Source of the DNA: Crocodylus rhombifer
Lineage: Eukaryota > Chordata > Crocodylia > Crocodylidae
DNA length: 64,000 nucleotides
Assembly (NCBI GenBank): GCA_038503035.1
Contig: JAVSML010021668.1
Coordinates: forward strand, 1 to 64,000
Reading direction: 5' to 3'
A program made the position numbers and the translations under genes. The notes under the pieces are model-generated. The model was given only the letters and a program-made list of their open reading frames with translations. It was not told where the DNA came from and made no database searches. Below, in pieces: positions 53,051 through 64,000 of this stretch (within the stretch, counting starts at the first letter, position 1; each line of letters begins with the position of its first letter).

Positions 53051-56000
53051 TTAGGGTGACCACCTCTTCAAAATGAAAAAGCAGGACATGAAGCTGGCAG
53101 CCAGGCAGGGGGGTCGTGGGGTGCAGCCGGCTGGCCTCGACCCCAATTACCACTGCCTCTGTGTCCTTCTGGCTACCGATGGTGCTGGGCTGGGTGCTCT
53201 CTCCCTCCATCACTGTCTTCCCGCTGAACAGGGACATGTGGGACCAATGCTGTCCTGGAGGCTAAGAATGGGGGTGAATATGGGTGAATTCTTCCTAGGA
53301 AATCTCAAAGGCACGTTCCTGCTACCAGGCTAAGTCCCCCCCACCTCCCCTCCACCATTACATGTCCAGATCTTGCTTCAAAGCGCTGAACCCTGTGATA
53401 TTCCCAGGAAAATAGGTATAAACAGATACATGTTTGCACAGGCTCGGTGGAGAGGTAGAGTCCATCATCTCAGGTCTGAAAACTCTCAGCAGTTCTCAAC
53501 ATGCTTAGACCCAAGGCACCCCACGTTAGACTCAAGGCGCCCATGGGAAAATGCCAGCTCTTAGTTTTTCACTTGGTTGGGTTTTTTTGATTATAGAAAA
53601 GTAACAGGGCAGCTCTGTGCACTAAGAGCTCAGACTGCAATAAGTCTTGCCATCCCTGAGTTTATCTGGTCAATCATATTTGCACACCTAGATTATATTA
53701 ATCTGTGAATCTAGGTGTGCAAACTCGATTCATTCACAAGATAACCCCTAATGGTGCTAATAATGTGGGACACTCCACAACACCCTTAAGGCACGCCAAT
53801 TAAGCATCACTGCTCTGTCTGGAGTGAACAGGTTTCATTATCCTCCAGCTCCTCCATGTTGTTGGACATCTTCCCCCTGAGCCTGCTCCAACCTGCAGCT
53901 GCAGGAGCTGAGCAAGACTTTCCCTGAACTTGCTGCTCTTAGTCACTGAGGCCCACTCTAGGACACCTGAATGGGAACTTGTGAGCAGAGAAGAGACTTT
54001 CTCCAGTGCTCTCTGTGTTCCCCCTGCTGGCATCCAAGTACGGTGGAGGTGAAGAAAGAGCAATCTAAATGTGTATGCAAAGTTGAGAAAAAGTGTGGGA
54101 GATGCTGCTGGGAGGGGGGGCAGAGGCAGGAGATAGGGGGTTACAAGAGAGAACATAAACCTGGTTGAGGTAAGTACTATGAAGAAGACAGGGAGTGGAG
54201 AATAAGGGTAGGAGCAAAGGGGGGATAACAGGCAGTGCTTGGGGATAAGAACAAGATAAGGTCAAAAGGGCAAAAGCCATGGACAACAGCAGGTACATTG
54301 GGAAAGAGTATGATGAGTATAGGAACAGAGGGCAGGAGTGTGACAAGCCAGCATTTTACAAAGGAATGAAACTCTGGAACAGCCTCAACTCCTCAAAGAA
54401 CATACTGTTCCTTCAAACATTAAGTTCCTTGAGAACAAGGCTGTCCCAGTGGTTGTGTAGATGTGTCAGTTAAGATGTATTTAAAAAGTGATGCTGTTGG
54501 TGTCATGGCCCAGATATTGGGCTGGTCTGTGGGCCTGATTGGACTCTGGGGGCCAGGATTAGCCCTGTGCTATGGGATCTGGGCACCATGCCCCCAGATG
54601 TAGGTTCTGCACTACCTTCCTGGGTTTCCGCTGTCTCCAGTAGGACCCTGCACCACCTCTAGCTAACCCGTGTGCCTGGATCAGGCACCAGGCTACCTCT
54701 GTATGCTGATCTAGAGTGCTTTTCATCCAGCGGGGCTCCCCACACGTCCAGAAATTTGGCAGCAGAGGAGTGGCAGTTGCTGCCACCACTTCCGAATTTT
54801 CAGACACATAGGGACCCCAGTAGGCTGCATTCTGCCCTTGGGCTTGGGATCAAGCATTCCTAATTTACAGTCAGTCAAAGCTTGTTGCTTAGGCAGGGTG
54901 CACATGCAGAAGCAAAGTGGTGCAGAACTCTTTAGCATGCATACTATATAGCATACTCTTCAGAAGTTAAGCCTTAAGTAAGGAGTGGTATTCCCTGGGT
55001 ACTTTAGGGAGGTTATTGGTTGGGGAATGTGTCGGAAATCTGACAGGGGTTGTAATATTTACATATTTCCAAATTTAAATAACTTTTTCAAATTAAGAGA
55101 TAATTGCATCATCTGAGATTGTAGTCTTCTCTTCAAAAGTGTCTTCTTAAAAATATAAATATATAGTGTTATGAAGTTTGATCTAATTTATTTTCATTAC
55201 TTTTCTAAAAAACCCTACCAAATTTACACTAAAGATTTTTATCCTTTTTTTTAGCTTTTGAATAAGGAACTGGGAATAAAGAACAACCTGCCATCATGGG
55301 ATTTTGTCTGCAGGTGATATCCTGAACTGACCCATGACAGATGAAAGGATTTCACACTTGTTTTCTGTCCTGAAATGAGTTCCTTGACTTTATTGTATGT
55401 AATTAATTTCCAAGAGTTTTCACTGAAGAGCTGATGTATTCCAAAAGATATTGGTGAGGGAGAGTATAAACATCAAGCATAGACTGTGAGCAAAGTTCTC
55501 ATTAAACTCTGCATCTCTGTGTTTCTCCTGGTTGTACCTGGGTGCTTGGTTTGCCTAGCCTTAGTGTATACCCCTGAGACCCACGCTCAAAAATTTTTGC
55601 TGCTTTTGCAACCTGTCAAGATTTCTGCTGCACAAGCACACAAGTAACGAAGATGCTAACTCAGGTTTTGGAAGCTGACCCCCAACTGAAAAATAGAGAG
55701 CAAAACAGACACACAAGCAGAATCAAGAGGGTGAATATGCTATATTTACAGATATTGACTTATTTGCTTTACAAGTTTAAGCATGCAGTTCTTGACTTTG
55801 GTACTGAGGCTACTGTTACCATGATTTGCAAACGCAAATTCTAGCAGTGCTTTGATTCTTAATGACAGTGATTGATAACAGCGTTCATTTCTGTTAGGCT
55901 CAATATGTGACTCTTCACAATGGTGAGCAAATTTGCAAAAATTGTGAATATGTATAGCCCTAGTTAAATTGCAGTGAGAATAAACAATTTTTATGGGTTG

Positions 56001-56548
56001 GTCATGGCATAAAGAACAAACCACAGATATTTCCCAGATGTGCTTTGCTGGCCCCACCCAACACTGATTAGCAGAAAGGCCCTGGCAGGGGGACGAGGGA
56101 CAAGGGGGCAGTCACGATCTTGTCTGCTGCCCTTCATGTGGTCCTGCTAGCTGGTACCTTCCCCCCTGGGTGAACTGGGAGGCCGGACCACAGCGTCAAG
56201 GACTTCTGGCTGCCACTGGGGAATCAGCAAATTCTTTTTATTACGTTTTTTTTAAATGCTGATTTTGCAAACAATCCTGGATTTTGTGGTTCCCACGAAA
56301 TCTGCAAAATTGTGAATTGAGTAGACCCCTATGCGTGAGGGAGTCACCATAAGGGAAAGCAGGGTATGAACTTACAGAGTCAGATATTCTGTGGTAATGG
56401 CTAGTGTGAAAACTCTTACCCTATGATAAGTGTGAGGTGGATCACATGAAGGTAGAGTAAGCTACCTTATGCTTACTGTAAAATAAGAGCATGCAAAAGG
56501 GAAGTTATAGCTGGGTAGTTGACACAAGCCTAGATTCAGGCTCTGGCT
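53051..56548. other. Upstream flank of TTPA, no gene recognised
   Basis: 53051 ('tagggtgaccacctcttc') resembles the end of a known type of DNA transposon, but no second end is seen. The frames at 53073-53333, 53800-54346 and 54559-54938 have no domain. 55000-55260 is AT-rich. Confidence 0.45.
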
Positions 56549-56893
56549 CAGGGCTATCCAACTGGTGCCTATAGACCACATGTGACCTACAAAGGGCCAA
56601 GTTGTGGCCTTCAGGATCCAACCTGGTTGTTGCTCCCTACATCACTCCGGCTGCAACAGCAGCTGTAGTCTCCAGGCTCCCCTACCCTCTGGCTTTTCCT
56701 GCCTGCCTGCCCCTGCCTGAGGGGGCAGGGCATTGCAGTGCAGCACGGCCTGGGAAGCTGAGCATGAGCTTGGGCACACTGTACAGCATCTATGCATGCT
56801 GTGGCCTGGGGGGCCCATGACTCACCCTGGTGCAGTCCGTATGTGACTCATGGGATGATTGGCCTCTGCCTGCTTTAAAGTCGGACGGCCCTG
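56549..56893. mobile_element. hAT MITE, 345 bp, with target duplication
   Basis: Ends CAGGGCTATCCAACTGG and, inverted, aaagtcggacggccctg. Flanks CTCTGGCT (56541-56548) and CTCTAGCT (56894-56901) match at seven of eight bases. Confidence 0.88.
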
Positions 56894-57017
56894 CTCTAGC
56901 TTATCCTATGTTAGCCTGTACCCCTGGAAGCTTCTTGCTCAAGTACAAGACAAAGTAGATGCATTGGAGACAAAGTACAATGCACTGGAGACACACTGGA
57001 CTTGAGTACAACACATT

Positions 57018-57150
57018 GGAGACACGCTGAATACATACCTTGCTGAGGTTATTTGACCCCAGCAGTCTTTCCTGCCCAGAACAGGGGGGCTGGACTTGAT
57101 GAGCTCACAAGGTCCCTTCCAGCCCTAAGCTTCTGTGAATCTGTGAGAAT
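57018..57150 (+). mobile_element. CR1 LINE 3' end, about 130 bp
   Basis: Carries 'taccttgctgaggttatttgacccc', then 'gaggggctggacttgatgag'-type text and 'aaggtcccttccagcccta', ending in 'tctgtgaatctgtgag' terminal repeats. Confidence 0.82.
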
Positions 57151-58146
57151 CAGACCCAACCCAAGAAGGAAAACCAAGCTTGAAATATAGATGGTTTCCT
57201 ATCCTTTTAATTAGTTCACTAGTTAATCACCTGCCTATAAACTGAAACAGTTTATTAATTTGGCACCACTTCCTATCTGCTATATGATCGACAGCATAAT
57301 AAAGGTACCAGGCCCCATGAGTGAATCTACCACCTGGACTTCGGTCTGTAAATTGTCTCTAAAATGGTAGCAAGAGCTAGGTGCTTCAGAATGGAATTCC
57401 CAATAGCTAACAGGCTGAGTAGAGACCTGCCTAAGGTAGTCAATAGGAAATGCTCAATAGGGGATATTTTTAAGTTATTGGAAGAGCTGGTTTGGGAGGT
57501 GCTTTGTCCTGAACTCACTCACTCCTGGAGGTAGTTGCCGAAGAGCTATTTCCATAAAGAACGTATCAGAGAACCTTTTCTTTAAAAGATAGCTACTGGA
57601 GGAGAAGATGGCAGTTCTCATTGTACCTAAGTCAAGTAATAAGAGCACTTATCTTGGATATACATCTAAGATCAGTTCCCTGCCAAGGGGGTTTCAAATG
57701 CACATCTCCTACCTCCTAATCACCAAGCTGTGGGCTGTTCTGGGTGGGAGCACTCTTAAGCTTTGTCAGTGATACAGTGCTATGGTGCATAGCATCATTA
57801 AAGATTCACTGGGTACAGAGGGCCATTAAGCATGTCTCCTTAACTTAGTGAATAAGACACTCACTACAGAGGGGGGGACTCCTCAGTTTTTTCATCTTCT
57901 ACTAGGACCCTTTGTATATTTGACATTAAGTGGTCACTGCCAAAATATATAAACAACTCTCAGAACAGGGACTATATGGAGGTCATTGAACTAAAAAGGT
58001 GGCAGGACCTGAAGTAATGCATATGTTTTGTGTGGAGGCTTGTCCTGAAGTAATGCATTGGGTGTCCTTACATTCTCCTTTTAAGACTGGCTATGTCTTT
58101 ACCGTATACCTAGCTTGTGGATCATGTTTGCACTTGCAAATGAAGT
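57151..58146. other. Intergenic, no feature recognised
   Basis: AT-rich sequence without coding or repeat signature. Confidence 0.4.
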
Positions 58147-58453
58147 CAGTGGCAAGTGCCGTAGCAAGGACGTTTCGCATCAGGGGCAAGCCCGCAGCAG
58201 CAGCAGCAGCCTGCCCTTGCCCCATGCACAGATCTGGGGGGCACATGCATCCCCATGCTTGCCCAGGAATGCATGCAGCAGTGGGAGCCACCCTCCCCCT
58301 GTTCTGGTACCCCTCCAAATGAATGGCTTCTGGTTCTGTCCTACGCCCCACCCCAGCTGAGCGGTGCATTTTGGTACCTCTTCATTTTGGTGCCTGGGGA
58401 AGTTGCCCTGCATGCCCCCTGCCTCCCCCCCACTTGCTATGGTACTGTCAGTG
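58147..58453. mobile_element. Possible MITE, about 307 bp
   Basis: Left end CAGTGGCAAGTGCCGTAGCA and inverted right end ttgctatggtactgtcagtg are imperfect inverses. An (agc)n run lies at 58195-58208. The flanks give no clear target duplication. Confidence 0.4.
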
Positions 58454-61400
58454 ACAATCAGATCAGCTATTTAGCAAGTATCACACATTAGTTTCTAGTT
58501 TGGGCACCTAAATCTGTATGTGGATTTAGGCCTGAATTTTTACATTCAGGTATTATTTTGCAACTAGAGAGAACATGATCAAGCCTATTATCCATTGGCA
58601 ATATATAGGGGGTACATGTGGGTACACATGCACCCCCTGAGACAGGCCATGCACCCCCTAGAAGTTCTAGCCACGAAACTGGAAGTACACTTCCAGTTTT
58701 GCTGCTGGTTTGGTGATTGGCCAGTGGGGGACACCCCCCCCAGTTGGTGATCAGCTGCTGGGGGACCCCCCCATCAGTGATATGGTGCCCCCCCAGACTT
58801 GGAAGTCACCAGTCGCCTATACTATTATCTAAAAGAGGAGCACTCTTTTTATCATTCACCTCTTTTTCTTAGCCAAAGAATATCCCCTGCTCTTAAACAA
58901 ATCTAAATTGGAGGGAAAGCCAAGCTAGATCCTAGCTATATAGGGAGGGATTTTTGGGGAACCTTGAATGGGAAAAAAGTGAGAACTACTGTCTCAATGA
59001 TAGCAACATTTATACAATCAAAATAGCAACAATTGCTAATCAGTTAAATTATTCCAGCCAAGTTGATGGAAGATTGTACCCTGGCTCAAATTATTTTCTT
59101 TAACATGTCTGGATTTGCTCCAGTGAGTAGGGAATATCATTGATTGCTAACACTTTGGAGACAATTGTGGGGTGTGGTTGGACTGATAGTTCCATCATTA
59201 TGCTCTACTGATTCACAAGAAAACAAAGATAAATTAAAATTATATTTACATGACAGATGATACAATTTCAAATGTTCTAATAGGCTCTTACAGAGGTCAC
59301 TGTGAATTTAATATCAAGTGAATTGGGTCTGTTGTTTTGAAGCTGTTGAACCATCCATTAGTCAGTGAGATCTGAGCAATCTTAGCCCCTGGAGTTGAAG
59401 CAATACTGTATGGGGAAGGAAGGAGGCCTAGAGGTAAAACAAGATGTCAGGACTACTGAATGTCATTCATAAGTGTCTTCCAGTGATTCCATGTGACCCT
59501 GAGTGAGACACATGCAGAAGTCTATGTGTAAAACCTGCGTGTGCACTTGGTACTACATGTACAACACATGCTTCCTTATGTATACTTGTAATTATGTATG
59601 TATTTTGCATGCTAACTTCCAGGTTCCACATCATAAAACTTGGCCCATTTTCCTGCTTTTTATTCATCTATATCACAACATGTGCCTTCGAAAAAAATGT
59701 ATGTTGTTTACATCATTTTTTTATTTGCCATATCGCCACACTTCAAATGGGTCATCTAATGAACTTCAACAGCTGTCATATTGTGACTCCCTGGATGAGG
59801 GAGATTTCTTGGAGTCAGATTTGAAATGTTTTATTGAAACACACAACACAATCTTCCTTTATAAGTGGGGAGTTCTTTTCAAGTTAAAACAGGTGCCAAA
59901 TAAGAAAAGGTGACTGGCTCGACCTGTGGAATTTTCTCAGAGAGACCTGGGAACTTGCTGGTTCATTGCCTTGTCCCTTTGTCCTAGGGGGAAGAAGTAG
60001 CAGGCTGGGTGGTAGTATCCACCTCTTCACTATAGCCACAGGGACCATTCAGCCAACAGTTTAATAATATTTATAACATATATGTGGTTCTGAGCCCTGA
60101 TCCTGCACACAGACATAATTTTCATAGTAGACTTACTGATATCAATGGGATTAAATAAAGTAATACGGAAACTCATGCTGATCTGCTCATAGAATAAACA
60201 GATTCTGAGTCATTTGGAAAATCGTAAGTATTCGTTTTACAACAGTTGTAGCTCAGACTTTTTAAAACAAATACAGTTTCAGGATTTTTTCTTGTAGAAT
60301 CCTGGAAAGTGAAAATTAATTCACCATATTAATTAAACTTCAGAGGAGTCTGGAGGCTACTATTATGGAACAGACTAGACAATGTGACCTCATACATCAC
60401 CTTGAATATGGAAAGGTAGGAACTCAAGTGATTTTTTTATTGGGAGTCAAGAGAAGCATAACAAGGCTGATGGACACCTGGGAAGGCAGGAGGCAGTGGG
60501 AGGACAGCACCGATTGTGTGGTTGTAGTGTCAACTGCTATTTTTCCAACTCTGACCCACCAAGTCAGTGGCTGGGGCTGCCACCCTAGTCACCACACCCT
60601 AGTTAATGCTACTGGGACAAAGGCCTGATACTGGGAATTAATTCCAGGGGCAAAAGCCTGCCACTGAGAATGCTCTTCTCTGATTGTTGATAGCTTAGCT
60701 GTCATAAGGAGGCCTAGGAGAAGGAAGTTATTGCAGTAGCTCTGGTGTAGATCATTTTGATGTCACCAAATTGTCATTTCAGATGACATTATAAAAGTTT
60801 TGTTCTCCAAATTCATTCAGACAGGAATAACACAAGTGCTGCAATCAGAATCCCACCACTGTGACAAAGCTGTGCGTGGCAAAACTACCTGCATTATGAT
60901 TGCACCAAGCAAAACGCATTATCCCTCATCTTCTAAATATATTCACTTTACTTTCTTAAAAAAATTAACATGGTAGTAAATGTTTTCTAAATTTCACCTT
61001 GACTATGTAATTGATCTGAACCATTTTGTGAAGAAGCTAAAAAGGAATGACATTATGTAGTGTTATTGCCCTTACAGAAGAAGAATAAAAATTGATTTCT
61101 ATCATTGATTTATTTTGTAATGGTCTTGGGACTAGACATAAGGACCAGGCTTCAGTGCATATTGCACATGATCTTAATAACACAAGCAGCCTGATTTAAT
61201 GTGATTAGATACAACACTGCTCCCAACTATTTATAAATACTGTCTCCAATAGCCGAGCTAATCAAGCTATTCCTCTTCTTTATCTTTGCTTCTGGAATGG
61301 ATGATGCTGTATTAAAAGCATGGTCTATGCTATCTTGTGTTTGTACCATCTGAATATGAAGCCACAGATCTTTTCAGATGAACCTTTGATAGTGGGCGTT

Positions 61401-62600
61401 AATCTCTGTATTCTAGTTGAAGAATCTCTGTCTCAGCTGGGCTTTCTTCTAATGCATTTGTTTATACTAATTTATTATCACTGCCTTCTTCCTTCATGAC
61501 ACAGTCTGGCTATTGTAACTCTGTCTGCAGTTGAGGCTGATTGTCTTTTTGGGATACTGATATAGAGTCAAAGTTCATGGATTTGCATTCCATTTCTTCC
61601 TCTTGATATGAGGAATGTCCTGGGGACTAACCTCAAACTGAGATGATGAATATAACCTTGAAGGCAGGGAAATGTTTTCCACTGCAAACTAAGAATAGAT
61701 TGCAACGCATCCATTCTCATCTTGGATGGAATGTCATAGAACAGATTTAGCATGGGTAGTTTTGTATGGAGTAGTCCCTAAAGTAAGCTGCTGCCACAGG
61801 GGTACAAGATCATTTTCACTATTCAAGGTGGCAAACTGGGGAGTACAAAGAAAACCTAAAAAATTAATTAATACCAAAGAAATCTTTAGGTAGATTCAGT
61901 TGAAGGAAATTTATTCCTCATGCTTATAAGATGTATTTTTCAGAGGCCCTGCAAAGAAACCTGTATTCATTATTGACCTATTGACAGTAAGTACGTGATG
62001 AGACTTTGTAGATCTGATGAAGCTAAGTTAGATTAAAATTAATTGTAAGTTAATTAAAAATAAAGTAACTATATGATATATTAGGTTTTTTCAGACTATG
62101 TTGTATGCAGCTTATTTCTTGAATCCTATAACTCTGGAAAATAATTCTGTAAATATATAGATATACTGGAAATGGCAAAAATAAAAAAATCTTAGGAAAA
62201 GCCAAGAATTATATGCTGCTGTTTAGGATTTTCAAATGTGCCTAAAGCCCAAATATCCAAAGTACTTTTGGCAGCTAACTCCATTTGAAATCAGAGGGAA
62301 TCAGAAACCTAAATACTTTTAAAAATCTGGCCCTTTGTGGTTTTCAAGGGTATTTGCACTCCTACTAGCCACTTCTTAAAATTCTACTTGACATATTTAA
62401 AATAGTAGATGATGGGGTTTCTATAAAGATTCAAGTGCAATTTTTCAAAAACACCTCAGTGATTTTGGAGTGCAAATCCCAATCATAAAGTAATTTACTT
62501 GCAAGAATGTTCCTATTAGTGGGTCATATATTGTCACTCCAAACCTGTCTGTAATAGCCACAAAGAAGGCAAGGTAGGTTTGCACCTTTTAGACTACTCA
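58454..62600. other. Intergenic, AT-rich, no gene recognised
   Basis: 58590-58830 ('atatagggggtacatgtggg' to 'caccagtcgcctatactatt') may be another small DNA element; the GC-rich start of the window (1-130) has similar text. The 136-codon frame at 59503-59913 has no domain. Confidence 0.4.
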
Positions 62601-62601
<1 letters not shown>

Positions 62602-62640
<39 letters not shown>

Positions 62641-62810
62641 ACATACACATATTTCTATACACACATACACTTTATATACGCATATGTGTATGCAGGTATG
62701 TATATATGCATGCATGTATATGTATACAGATATGACAAGCTTTCATATTATACATATACACTCTCTCTATATAAACACACACGCGCGCACACACACACAT
62801 ATATATATAA
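62602..62810. repeat. (GT)n microsatellite with alternating TA/CA tract
   Basis: About 18 GT units at 62603-62638, then a purine-pyrimidine alternating stretch (cacatacaca, tatatgcatgcatgtata) to an (ac)n run with CGCGCG at about 62775-62810. Confidence 0.95.
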
Positions 62811-64000
62811 ATTTTGGATATTCTAATGGACTTCAGATTAACACAGCTAATTATGACTTTCTGTAACAGCCACAGACAGCACTGTCAGGAATTCTGTTGT
62901 ATTGATTCATGCAGAAGTTCTAATGCCTCATTCAGATATTATATAATAATGTGTTGCCACATAATATCAATCCCTGAGATAAAGGTTGTGCATATGTGAT
63001 GAACTTGGTTTTGTTTGTTTTTTATAGATGAAATAGTTCTAGAGTTTTTTTACAGTTAAGGCCTACATTACAAAAGCTGAGTGCCAAGAAACCATACTCC
63101 TAATTGGAGCTGGCCCAAAGCTGACCGACCATCTGTTTCACAACATTGTCTGAGATTTCAAAATCTGTTTTCATACTTCAGTGCAAGTGTGTTTGAATGC
63201 TTTTTGTGAAATGGAACTATGTCACAGTGCTTGTATTCAGATTTTTAAGAAGCAGGGTTTTATACAGACATTGCTCATAAATTGACTGGAAAGTCCATTC
63301 GGGATGCAAGAAAACTTACCGGCAAAAACTTTGTCAAAACTAATAAATATCCATGTACTATACAGGTTTGGACAAAATAGCACATTTTAGTGCTGAACAG
63401 TGATTTACTTGTGGACATCGTTTCAACATTTGGTGGATCAAACTCCAGCAATGGTTGTTACCTTATGTTTTCTTAGTAAAGTGAGAGAAAGCCAAACAAA
63501 TCAACCTGACGATCATTTCTAGTTAAGACCAGGAACAGGTAACCTTCTAACAATGTTTATATTCTAGGTCTATGTACTTATCAGAAATATGGCATTTGCC
63601 CATCTCACAACTCACACAAAGCTAATAAATAACCCAGATTGCAACATCCCACCTTGCTACCCTCAGGGACACTTTGTTTAGTTGCACCTTTGCTCCAACT
63701 TCTAGGAGCTGAAAAAATATTTGAGTCCATGAAAGTTGTGCAAACTTGTAGCCAGGGCTTCTAATTATTTAACCAATGATTCATCAGTTTTTTTATTTAA
63801 AAAAAGAAGTGAATAAAGCAATTATTACAGTAGGTTATTGATTTTTCTTAACATTCCTTAATTGGGTTCAACCTAAAATAAATAATGAAGGTGCTTTATT
63901 GTACTTATAAAGTGATGTTTAGAACTCAGATAGGCATCTTTTCAGCCTGTGTAATGGTAATATTAATTAAACAGGTGAAATAACTTACTACTGTGTTCTA
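62811..64000. other. Intergenic, AT-rich, no gene recognised
   Basis: No coding, CR1 or MITE signature seen. Confidence 0.4.

Noticed and set aside
59503..59913. 136-codon frame, possible exon of a neighbouring gene
   Set aside because: AT-rich, Cys/Tyr/Phe-rich composition with no family signature. I also looked for GGH and YTHDF3 text, the usual human neighbours of TTPA, and saw none in the window.

Overview
The window is vertebrate nuclear DNA, AT-rich and loaded with interspersed repeats. The abundance of CR1 LINEs (eleven copies of several ages), hAT-type and TA-flanked MITEs, and a compact complete TTPA gene points to a non-avian sauropsid. A crocodilian is my best guess and a turtle the main alternative; this is inference from repeat style, not a database match.

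The one host gene I can demonstrate is TTPA (alpha-tocopherol transfer protein, a CRAL-TRIO/Sec14 lipid carrier) on the minus strand. All five coding exons were found by reading conserved protein blocks and checking splice sites: exon 1 at 52170-52361, exon 2 at 19283-19436, exon 3 at 17285-17478, exon 4 at 15039-15149, exon 5 at 13150-13326. Every intron is GT-AG, the phases agree exactly, and the sum is 275 codons plus stop. The gene starts in a CpG island (about 52075-52600) and probably ends near 11070. Intron 1 is about 32.7 kb and consists largely of mobile DNA.

Left of the gene (1-11000) lie repeats only: a CR1 3' end, a hAT/BED transposase pseudogene on the minus strand split by a younger CR1, another CR1, a long CR1 on the minus strand with a 627-codon open frame, and a palindromic dispersed repeat fused to its truncated 5' end. 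Intron 1 contains an old CR1, a hAT MITE with a perfect 8-bp target duplication, a CR1 split by a 1086-bp solo LTR, another CR1, TA-flanked and hAT MITEs, a young endogenous retrovirus (38674-44760) with near-identical 778-bp LTRs and a tRNA-Ser-type primer site but no recognisable gag or pol, and the most complete CR1 in the window (with an ORF1 esterase tail), itself inserted in a small MITE. An unusual palindromic higher-order satellite lies about 210 bp inside intron 1. A TG-rich minisatellite lies just upstream of the CpG island.

The right end (53-64 kb) has scattered MITEs, a CR1 3' end and microsatellites, with no recognisable gene. There are 10 Ns at 41056-41065 inside the retroviral element, so that locus may be partly misassembled.
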